From positions 1 through 64,000 of the forward strand of contig JASAND010010958.1 in the NCBI GenBank assembly GCA_030248195.1: a stretch of 64,000 nt of DNA, written 5' to 3'. This document shows, piece by piece, positions 52,641-64,000 of the stretch (positions are counted from its first letter, which is position 1; each line of letters begins with the position of its first letter). The position numbers were made by a program, and so were the translations under genes. A model generated the notes under the pieces. It made no database searches. It saw only the letters and a program-made list of their open reading frames with translations, and had not been told where the DNA came from. Source of the DNA: Trissonchulus latispiculum. Taxonomy: Eukaryota; Nematoda; Enoplea; Enoplida; Ironidae.

Positions 52641-52992
52641 GAAGTTCTTGCCTTACTTTGAATTTGCTCCATTACAAATGCTGTTACTATATGCACAAAT
52701 GCCGATTCTTGCAATATCACCGTCAGGGTCAAAACTCAAATTTGGTACATTTTCAGGCTTTGGCCTTATTACATCTTTAGTTTCTTTCTTTCATCTTACT
52801 TTAAGGAAAAGGTTAGGTTCTAAAATAAGTCAAGTTTTAACTCTTAATTTCGTTTGTTCTTTCATTTGTCTTGCCCGTTACGATTTGAAACGGTCGAGTT
52901 TGCTCTTATCAAACTGCACATGGGCCTGGTGCGAAAGCGTCCTCTAAAAATGTCACTGGGAACTAATTCAAACTAAAGCTTGGTTCGATTTT

Positions 52993-53064
52993 GTCTGAGT
53001 GGCTCAATCGGTAGAGCGTTGGCCTAGATCGCCAAGGTTGTGGGTTCGATCCCCACCTCAGGGT
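52993..53064 (+). tRNA. tRNA-like unit, probably a SINE head or tRNA pseudogene
   Basis: A full cloverleaf folds: acceptor GTCTGAG/CTCAGGG, D stem GCTC/GAGC, anticodon stem TTGGC/GCCAA, T stem GTGGG/CCCAC with loop TTCGATC. A box TGGCTCAATCGG and B box GGTTCGATCCC are intact. Against a working tRNA: the first acceptor pair is G-G, the anticodon loop CTAGATC would give AGA (Ser) with a pyrimidine at position 37, and there is no long variable arm. It sits in transposon-rich DNA found only in the right arm. Confidence 0.5.
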
Positions 53065-53102
53065 CCGAATTTTTTCGGGTTGGAGGTGCTGTAGTGACAA
53101 TT

Positions 53103-53828
53103 TTAAGGGGGGGGTCCGCTTTTTGGTCATTTTTCGACCTTCTCCGATCTCGCTGATTTTTACATATTTTATTGTCCAAACGATATATTTTAACGAGTTT
53201 TTAAAATTAAAGTCGTATAAGTCTTACGGCTGTCGAGTAATTTAACCTCAATCTTGAGATTTCATGTGTTAAACATAGGAAATTTAAAAAGTTGTCATTT
53301 TTCGCGTGCGCCAAAAAATCTCCCGACAACCGTTGATGAATCTGGACAAATTATACATTAAAATAACGCTAAAATGTCGAATTGCGGTACCTTGGAATTA
53401 GAAATTTAATTTATCCCTTTAAAATTTTTTAATCAATATTTGAAGGATTAAAATTTGACTTCGTGCAGTCGTGTTAAATTTTAATCCTTCAAAAATTAAT
53501 TAAAAAATTTTAAAGCTCTAAATTAAAATTGTAATTCCAGGGTACCGCAGCTCAACATTTTAGCGTTATCTTAATGTATAATTTGTTTAGATTCATTTCA
53601 ACGTTTGTCGGGAGATTTTTTGGCGCACGCAAAAATGACAACTTTTTGAAATTCCTATGTTTAACACATGAAATCTCAACTTTGAGGTGAAATTACTCGA
53701 CAACCATAAGAGCTACGACTTTAATTTTAAAAACTCGTTAAAATATACCATTTCGATAATAAAATATGTGAAAATCAGCGAGATCTGAGAAAGTCGAAAA
53801 AATGACCCAAAAATGGACCCCCCCTTAA
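53103..53828. mobile_element. palindromic element flanked by TTAA
   Basis: TTAAGGGGGGGGTCC at the left and GGACCCCCCCTTAA at the right, with about 350-bp arms that pair almost throughout (for example TCAGCGAGAT and ATCTCGCTGA). TTAA at both ends would fit a piggyBac- or Kolobok-type target. No coding capacity. Right arm only. Confidence 0.75.
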
Positions 53829-53967
53829 CAAAATTTGAAATATCAGAAGCATGAAAACAAAAAATTACGAAATTCCTTCCAGAATAAAGGAAGTAGAAAT
53901 TTTCCCTTACAATACATGTTCCTAATTTTTGCTATGTTTAACATTTAATTTTTGGTTTTTTTTGCAG

Positions 53968-54895
53968 GTGGCCCACCACTTAGGCACGCACTGCGGCCCG
54001 TAAGTGGTCCTCCCCGCAGACCACAGTCAAGAGGCGGAGAGAAGAAAATCACGGATAGAAAACGTGATCCCCGAGCAAGCTCTACCGTACGGTTATTTCA
54101 GTCACTCCCAAGGCAACTACATTCGTTTCTCCGAATGCAGCTGCCCCCCGCAGGGCAATAGCAACTAGGTAGGCTGAAAACTGAAAGCCCGCTCGAAAGG
54201 CAAAAGGGGGAAAAGTGTGGCTGCAGAAATGGAGTCGGTGGGAAAGCGAGGGTCTTGTCTCGATTACCCCCCCCCCAGTACTCAAAATCCTTAAAACTTG
54301 ACCAAATGAGCTAAAATTTGGTGTTGGTATGTTTTTTTTCGACCACGCTGAGTTCAAATATCGCAAAATTTTTCGATTTCGCTAAATTCGATTTTTTCGA
54401 TTTCTAAGGGGGGACCAAGGAAACCGAAAAATTTTTTGTCTTCGATTTTGTTGAAAAGATGTATATAGGGGTTTTCGAGGTCGTAGAACACGAATCTGGA
54501 GTCCGCTTTTCGTTTCAGCTTTTTCGTTGGCTCAGTATAAGCTAACGATTTAAGCTTAAGATGTAAGCTTATTCTGAGCTAACGAAAAGCTGAAACGAAA
54601 AAAACGGACTTCAGATTCGTGTTCTACAACCCCGGAAACCCCTATATACATCTTTTCAGCAAAATCGAGACAAAAAAATTTTTCGGTTTCCTCGGTCCCA
54701 TTAGAAAATCGAAATATTTCGAATTTCGCGAAATCGAAAAATTTTGCGATATTTGAACTCAGCATGGTCGAAAACATACCCACACCAAATTTTAGCTCAT
54801 TTGGTCAAGTTTTAAGGATTTTGAGTACTGGGGGGGTAATCGAGACAAGACCCAAAGCGTGCACTAAGACAGGATAGTAGGAAACATGCGGTCTG
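53968..54895 (-). repeat. structured poly(A)-tailed repeat, copy 1
   Basis: On the minus strand the unit ends GGTGGGCCAC and is followed by an A-rich tail (53951-53963 on +), as in a retroposed SINE. It carries hairpins: ACCACTTA/TAAGTGGT (53975-53982 with 54001-54008), ATCACG/CGTGAT, CATTCG/CGAATG. It is split by the foldback at 54250-54853; the unit resumes after it. About 320 bp are shared with copy 2 at 56534-56854. Origin unknown. Confidence 0.6.
54250..54853. mobile_element. 604-bp foldback inside the structured repeat
   Basis: GGGTCTTGTCTCGATTACCC at 54250 and its complement ending at 54853; the arms pair almost to the centre (TAAGCTAACGATTTAAGC region near 54540). No coding capacity. 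Right arm only. Confidence 0.8.
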
Positions 54896-55749
54896 TTAGG
54901 AGGGTGTCCTTCATGAATCTAAAAAAGATTTTATTCTGCCGCTTAAGTTAAGTCCGCTTCGTGTTTAAGTTTTGACTATGCTGATAGATTAAAATAATGA
55001 TATTTTAAGATGCGCAACAGGCTCAGAGGGAATTGTTCCACCCTCCATGCCTGCAGCGGGCCAGTTTTTTGCGCAAAATAAAAAGAAACTTGCCAACTTA
55101 GCTTATGTAGGCTATCTGTGATATACGACTATCCAAAGGATCCTGGTCAATGCTATATAAGATCGTCGGCACAGGAGCCTGCATATTTCAGGCTCCCCCA
55201 TGGTGCACTTTTGTCGGAGTTTTAATATAGCCCTCCATCCCTGATATTATGTACTTGTCATTCCGTCACTATAAAATAGATAGGAAGTAATGTCAACAAC
55301 AGCTTAAAAGAGTTAAATGAATGGATTCAAAAGAATGACATTATAAATCTAATTAGGTGCTGAGTAACAGCCTTCTAGTTTTCCAGTTTAGTTCCTGACC
55401 GTCTAGCCATCAGTCTAGAGCAATAATAGATTAAATTTAATTAGACCTTTTTAAATTTAAATCAATATGACCTTATTATTAACCTTCGTTTCGAAACTGT
55501 CATACACAAATTTACAAAATTTTCTAAAACTTATCTTGCTATTTTTGGTGCGCATCGGATCAGATCATTTAATTTTTGTCTTAACAGACGGGATAATGTC
55601 ACTAATGTGGAGTCAAAGAAGCATGTTTGAAACACGTTTGAAAAAGACAATATGAATGGCAACAGTGAATGGCAGGCAACCACAAAAACAAAATCCAGCT
55701 TTTGCAAAATTTAAACTCCTGCAAAAATTAGTTCAAGTCCATTTTTAAG

Positions 55750-55862
55750 AGTGGAACCGGCCGGTTCCAAATCCTGCCGGTTCCGGTTCCGGTTCCGGTT
55801 CTAAAATTCCTTCCGGTTCGGTTCCGGTTCCGGTTCCAACCGGTTCTAGTGGAACCGGTCCC
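55750..55862. repeat. GGTTCC array
   Basis: Many CCGGTTCCGGTTCC units. One side reads, on the minus strand, CAGTGGAGACCAGGGACCGG, which looks like a hAT-like end. Right arm only. Confidence 0.65.
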
Positions 55863-56533
55863 TGGTCTCCACTGATTGTCACATCTACACTTGCAAAGTT
55901 GTGCGCTCTTTCTACGGTTTACGTTATGTTAAGGTGGTGATTCCCATTGGTCACATAAAGTTTGCACCTTTATTATTCATTCAATACCTAGAGTTAAGAA
56001 GCCATTCTTATATCAAAATGCAGCTTGAGATTTTCTCTTTTTAATGGATACAATGAAACTAATGTTGCTTTTCAAAAATATTTTTAACACATTTAAATAT
56101 TTTTAACACATTTTTCGAAGAAGTATAATTTTCCAGATTTTTTTGCAGACTCAAGTAAATTTTTTCGCGAGACATCGGTTATATCATTCGATACCTCCAT
56201 CAAATAGCTGGGGACGATTTTTTTTTATTTTGAAATCGCTCTTCGTTGTGGAGAAATAAGCGGAAATAATTGTGCGTAACCAGGGTTTTTTTTGCGTCCA
56301 GATGTGGGACGCAAAGTTTCTTATCTGGACGCAATGAAATTTTAGCGGGACGCAAGCTAGACGCAACATTATTTCGGGAGGAAATTCACTTTTGTGGGGA
56401 GTAAAAACTTTAAATGTTTCCAGTACCAATTTTTTCGTGCCCCCAGACCCCCGGTGTTTCCCACTTGGTCATGGAATGCCAAGGTGCAAGGTCATGCCTC
56501 AATGTTACTCAATGTTATTTTTTTTTTTTGCTT

Positions 56534-56854
56534 GTGGCCCACCATTGATAGGCACACCTAGTGGCCCGTAAATGGTCCTCCCCGCAGACCGCAGTCAAGA
56601 GGCGGAGAGAAGAAGGTCACGGACAGAAAATGTGATCCCCGAGCAAGCTACCGTACGGTTATTTCAGTCACTCCCAAGGCAGCTACATTCGTTCCACCGA
56701 ATGCAGTTGCCCCCCCGCTTGGCAATAGCAACTAAGTAGGCGGAAAACTAGAATGCCTGCTCGTTAGGCAAAAAAGGGAAAAAAAGAGGCTGCAGAAAAG
56801 GAATGGAGGTGTGGACGAGCACTTAGATAGGATAGTAAGAAAAATTGCGGTCTG
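56534..56854 (-). repeat. structured poly(A)-tailed repeat, copy 2
   Basis: About 320 bp matching copy 1 at 53968-54249 plus 54854-54895. The minus-strand tail is A-rich (56517-56529 on +). The first stem reads ACCATT/AATGGT, where copy 1 reads ACCACT/AGTGGT, so one base pair changed on both sides. Confidence 0.65.
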
Positions 56855-57905
56855 CAATGAGCACTAAAATTAAAATTGGTCGACAGAATTGCCAGTTTAA
56901 ATTGAAATTTTAATTTAAATTTAAAGCCATTTAACAGCGTTAAATCCTCAGCAGTCAGCAGACTGGCTTTACTTTACACAAATTTCTATACAAACACATT
57001 TGTATAGAATAAGAATAGAGCTGGTGTTCTAAGCTCCAACGGGAGCTATAATATATGCTAAGTTCAGAAAGTAGATATTAGATAAAATTGCTCGACTTAG
57101 CTTGCAGCTCCTGTCAGCACTATGCAATTACACCAATCTTGCTACTGATTGATCCTCCAGTGATTATTTCCAATTTACTGTTTGGCCGCATCCAATGAAG
57201 TCTGTATTGTATGTCCACCAGTTTGTGAAACCCATATAGATTGTCCCAAGAAATATATGTCTACGCGAAAGGCAAAAACATTACTAAGTCAATTCACATC
57301 GTAACTACTGCAGGCTCTGTCTTGAATTCTCACTAACTATTCAATCGCCATCTGCTAATATCCCAGTTGTATTTTTGGGTAAAGTTAAAAATGTCTTAAT
57401 TCGTAGTTTTAGTTTCCATTTTAACTGATAGAAGGGGAGTGAACCTTAAAACAGGTTAACATTAACCACAACTTAACTTCAAATACTCATTCGAAAAACT
57501 TAGCTTTAAGCGAGCTTCCTCCACCACGCGCTGGAACAGATCTCTTTTACTCAATGTTATTTGTTAAGTTGTTGTCCACCTGCATCCATATATATCAAAT
57601 CTTTTCGAACTCGTGAATTTCACTTCAATAAATACATAGAGATTACTAGGTGCATTTATATTTTACATTACATTTATATTTTTCTCATTCAACAGGTCAG
57701 GCAGGATCAAGATTAGTACTAAAGTAAAACCCCGAAATTAACAAAATTTGCAACTGTAGCAAAATATCCAAATTTTTTGGTTCTTATAAAAAAGCGTTTT
57801 TCGCAAAAAATACACAAATGGCAATTTGAAATAATGCAAGATTACCATTTTTCTAAAATTTTCAAATACAAAAGGCCTATGTACGAGCAATTCACTATCA
57901 ATTAG

Positions 57906-58101
57906 AGTTGTATAAGTATACTTTATAGCACACCTTAGCGTGCATTCACTGATTTATACGCACGCGGTGTGGTAAGCTCCGAGTGTGGGGCACGAGTGCG
58001 CGAAGCGCACGAGTGCCACGCACGAGGGCTTCCCATACGACGTACGCAGTAGAAATTAGTGAACAACACGTAAGGTGTGTTGGTAAAGTACTTATACAAC
58101 G
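57906..58101. mobile_element. 196-bp MITE
   Basis: GTTGTATAAGTATACTTTA to TAAAGTACTTATACAAC, with further pairing around GCACACCTTA. Contains CACGAGTGCGCGAAGCGCAC, itself a hairpin. Confidence 0.65.
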
Positions 58102-58334
58102 ATTCAACCTCTCCTTAATTCATGAAACCTTACTCATTTATGTTGCAGCTGACAGCTAAGTTTAAGACAAATTTCAACATAAAGTGGCAGCAACATTATT
58201 GCTTGCCATGGCTGGGAGGCCTACTTTTTGGTGTGCAGCAGAGCTGTCTAGGTTGGAGCTCTGCTGTACACACTGCTGCAGCATGCAGGCAACTGTATGC
58301 TACAGCAATTTAGATTAGGGACCGGCTTCCCAGC

Positions 58335-58373
58335 GTGCAGCGTGCGTATAATTCAGTTATACGCACGCTGCAC
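58335..58373. other. perfect 17-bp hairpin
   Basis: GTGCAGCGTGCGTATAA, loop TTCAG, then the exact complement. It stands alone in AT-rich DNA inside the 3-kb element. Confidence 0.75.
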
Positions 58374-60983
58374 TGTGCATTATCTGATTTATATGCACAG
58401 TCTTTACATAGGAAAAGTGCAAAAGAGTTGTATAATAGTATTTACAAATGCTTCACTGTTTTGCAGTTGAATAACGCTGCACGGAGCATACACACTTCTC
58501 TATTGACTTTATACTGACTTTGTTAAAAACTAAAGAATTCACAGATGCAATTTGACACAAAAAATGCATTAGCGTTAGGAGCTTTAGTTAGAATAGATGT
58601 AACAGTTGCCAAATAATCTTTTTAAACATTTCCACAACGGATTTAATCCATAATTTCGAAAAATCTCCAACTTCAGGGGGGCTCCGCCCCCCAGATTCCC
58701 CGGTGCTCATTTGCAATAATCCTGCTATCAAGGATCACCAATTGTCAAAGTTTGCGAAACCGAATGTATGTTTTAATGTTTGCTACCTTTCTTCTCAATG
58801 ATATTCCTAAATATTTCATAAATTTTTAATACTTTAATTAGTTTAACTAACATTGAAATATCGGAATAATGTGTGTCAATAATAAATATCGAAAATTACT
58901 AAGTTCTGCAACAGACGCCAAATAAAAAATCTTTTAAACATTTCTATTACGGATTATTCTGTAATTTCAAAAAAATTCTTCAACTTCTGAGGGGCTCCGC
59001 CCCCAGACCCCCCGTCGTGTATGTTGGACGCATCTATATTCTTGGTAGGTAATCAATCCTGTAGTCGTGCATTACCGTTAAGCAGCATCAGCTTTCTAAA
59101 TAGTCTAAATAGCTTTGCACTAAAAGAAATTATCGAAATTTTTATAAATAAAACAATTTTTTGCACTAAAAAAACACGCTAAAACAAGATTTCTGCCTGG
59201 ACGCAAAATTTCTTAACGGGACGCAACTTAAATTTAGCGGGACGCAAGGTTGACGCAAATCCGAAAACCAAAAAAAACCCTGTGCGTAACCTGTAGTTTT
59301 GCCTACTTTTCCAAATTTGTCAAGCGATTGCTTTAGCTTGAAAGCAGTAATCGGGGAAACTAAAAAAACGACCCCGGGTATATTTAGTTCAGAACACATC
59401 TGTTCAGTAGCAGCCCTCCAGCTTGCATGGTGAATGCTCCACAAACTTTGGAAAAAATTGGTCGTGTTTTTTGCAAAAACTACATTTTTTATGATAGCAG
59501 CCTACGGGATGGCTGTTGGAAGAGGATCATGCGTCGGATAATTTGGGCCCTCTGAGACCTTCAGATCGACGCCCTTAGTTTGATTTTACGGCTTGCATAG
59601 TTCAAGAAATGATGGATTATCCGATTTCTGCAAAAATGACAAGTTTTCGATGCCAAAACAAGAAAAATCGGCTATATCTCACGGTAGAGAAAAGCTAGAA
59701 CGTTGCTTTTAAAAGCAAATATATGAAGCTCAACGAGATCTTTCGAATGAATATAGTCGTAACTGTATAGCTGCTGCCAAGCTTTCTGAAATTGGGAAAA
59801 ACCGGCCTGACTGCAAATCTCGAATTTTTGAATTGGGATTGCTCGGAGGATGTTAGAACGCTAAAAGAACGTGTTTCCGGAAAGTTTCGTCAAATTTCAT
59901 CTTGATTTATATACGCCGCCAACCAACAATATGTGCCCAAAAGGAATCACCACCATAAGAGTTTGCAACTAAAAATAATATGCGGAAGGGTACGGCATTC
60001 TCGCAAAGATAAAAAAATTTTGAAGACCGACTTGACCCAATTCTTTACTTTATCACTGCAACGTAATGCCCACAACACGTCAGCATATGTGTAACGACGA
60101 ATATTATATATTATTCCATAATACGGACAAAAGTGTTGTTAGTTCAGGCTTATTGTACCCACGTTAGCATAATGTATCAACGAATATCATTACCATAATA
60201 CATACAAAGAAGTTTGAGAAGAGAAGACCGTCATCCGAAAGTTTGCCGGACAATTGGCTCCAACACTGTCTATTTAAAATAAAGAAAAACGCTAAATTTT
60301 AACAATGTTTCGGGGTTTGCTGGAAAAATTCCCATCTGGGCTTGAAAACTGCACGTTGGCCGGTCATTGGCCAACGACCAAAGTCCGACCAAGCCAATTG
60401 GGTTGGCCGACGAAAAATCCACGCGTTGGGTAAGCCAACGCCCAACACTAATTCTGATTCGATTGAATGGTTGATTAGCAAAATGTTTGTTGCTACTCCC
60501 AGTACTCCCACGGTACCAAACTTCGACTGAGGTGGCACCATGCTCTTGTGCGGTAATGATCTAGTAATTTTCAACATTGAATATAGATAACATCACCTTT
60601 ATCGGGGCGCATTTTTGCTTGTAGGATTTTATACCTAGTCAAGCAGGCAGTCAAAACATCGTTTACATCACAGACAGAAGAAATCCCACCTGAAGGCGGC
60701 CGCCCCTTAACTCTCGGAAAATTGTTGACATGAGTTAGTTTAAATGTTTAAAATTTTTGAAACGTTTTTCGACAACACATCTCCATACACTATTAGATTA
60801 TATATGCATTTATAATAAATTTTCAGCAGAACATCAGCTGACTGCGGGCCGCAGCTACGCGCAGTTTGAAAGCGCAGAACTATGCTGCACTACTGGATGC
60901 TAGATGTTCACCCCACCGAATCGAAAATTTCCAAGTTTTTTAGAAGTATACCTAACCAACTAAAGAGAAGTTTTAGAATCAAG

Positions 60984-60989
60984 TTTATT
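60984..60989 (-). promoter_or_regulatory. candidate CDC48 polyadenylation signal (right copy)
   Basis: TTTATT on +, that is AATAAA in the sense of CDC48; mirror of 11582-11587. Confidence 0.5.
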
Positions 60990-61406
60990 TCCATAAAACG
61001 ACAGTAGTATAATAACACCCAGGACCATGAAGAACAATTGCACAAGAATGAAAAATACTACAGCTGAAAGATCAAAAAACAAAAAATTTCATTCTCCTTC
61101 GATGCTAATTTCATCTTCTGAAAACTTGTCTTCCATACTCAAGCAAAAGAAATGTTTGAAAGTTCAACTTATATCAGTCTAAATATACATATGAACACTG
61201 ACAAGAAAAAAACAAGTGCACATTAAAAACGGCATATAAATTAAACAGAACGGGGGCCTGTTATGTTATACAAGTACAAGTAGAAAACAAAGCAAAATAA
61301 CAGCTGAAGAAGAAAATTGTGATATCAATACAGCAAAACAACAGGACAAAAAGACTTAAAACACAGATGCAAAGATTGCCTCCATGTTTGCTTGTTCACG
61401 GTTCGC

Positions 61407-64000
<2,594 letters not shown>

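Larger units (their letters stand above)
56281..59282. mobile_element. hAT-like element (3002 bp), perfect 8-bp duplication TGCGTAAC
   Basis: Ends CAGGGTTTTTTTTG and CCAAAAAAAACCCTG, flanked by TGCGTAAC at 56273-56280 and 59283-59290. Inside each end is a short array of GGGACGCAA. It contains the structured repeat copy 2, a MITE at 57906-58101 and a perfect hairpin at 58335-58373. No open frame long enough for a transposase. Confidence 0.85.
55933..59954. mobile_element. TTAA-flanked element (4022 bp, of which 3002 bp is a nested element)
   Basis: Ends GGTGGTGATTCC and GGAATCACCACC. The left flank is TTAA; the right is ATAA, one base off. The left arm has the empty site (near 14735) with a single TTAA. 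A second end of the same family, also preceded by TTAA, begins at 63663. A decayed relative lies near 24895-25000 (AAATTTGATAAAACTTTCC). No transposase recognised in the roughly 1 kb that is not nested. Confidence 0.75.

Noticed and set aside
52594..52947. 117-residue + strand ORF
   Set aside because: Starts within the GGCC array and has no recognisable motif; present in right-arm-only repeat DNA.

Overview
This is eukaryotic, almost certainly invertebrate animal, DNA: short GT-AG introns, long AT-rich introns and spacers, microsatellites, and dense small DNA transposons. Three known genes are recognisable: a Disabled (Dab) endocytic adaptor, a family known only in animals; CDC48/p97 (VCP); and DNA polymerase epsilon subunit 2 (POLE2). 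I cannot name the phylum.

The dominant feature is a window-scale imperfect inverted duplication. Left arm 8950-33506 and right arm 34185-62910 carry the same two genes in mirror order. CDC48 is on + at 9241-11164 and on - at 61407-63469. Dab is on - at 18556-26605 and on + at about 41138-48788. In each arm the two genes converge tail to tail. The arms meet at a 678-bp transposon compound (33507-34184). They are not identical: the last Dab exons differ at 7 of 568 residues, the CDC48 tails differ by one Gly codon, and several transposons occupy one arm only with a clean empty site in the other. They therefore behave like two haplotypes or old duplicates in opposite orientation, not one molecule read twice. 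A true palindrome and an assembly misjoin at the transposon both remain possible.

Layout: 1-1141, 5' coding end of POLE2 (-). 1230-1796, an unrecognised + strand coding region whose stop codon was displaced by a transposon. 2080-8949, nested palindromes and transposons without genes. 8950-33506, left arm: the last four CDC48 coding exons, 7.4 kb of intergenic DNA, Dab without its first coding exon, and transposon-filled upstream DNA. 33507-34184, axis. 34185-62910, right arm, which from about 36.6 to 44.3 kb is peppered with long T runs that wreck the Dab PTB exons while the later exons are perfect. 62911-64000, single-copy CDC48 intron, one further exon and a transposon fragment.

The genes do not form one pathway: POLE2 is replicative, CDC48 is a protein-unfolding AAA+ ATPase, and Dab links membrane receptors to clathrin/AP2. 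The most unusual content besides the palindrome is a set of about a dozen hAT-like families that share terminal sequence but each carry a private short-period internal array; a 5-bp-target family of about 350 bp with long G runs and a GC hairpin core; and a structured poly(A)-tailed repeat present twice. No transposase gene was recognised.
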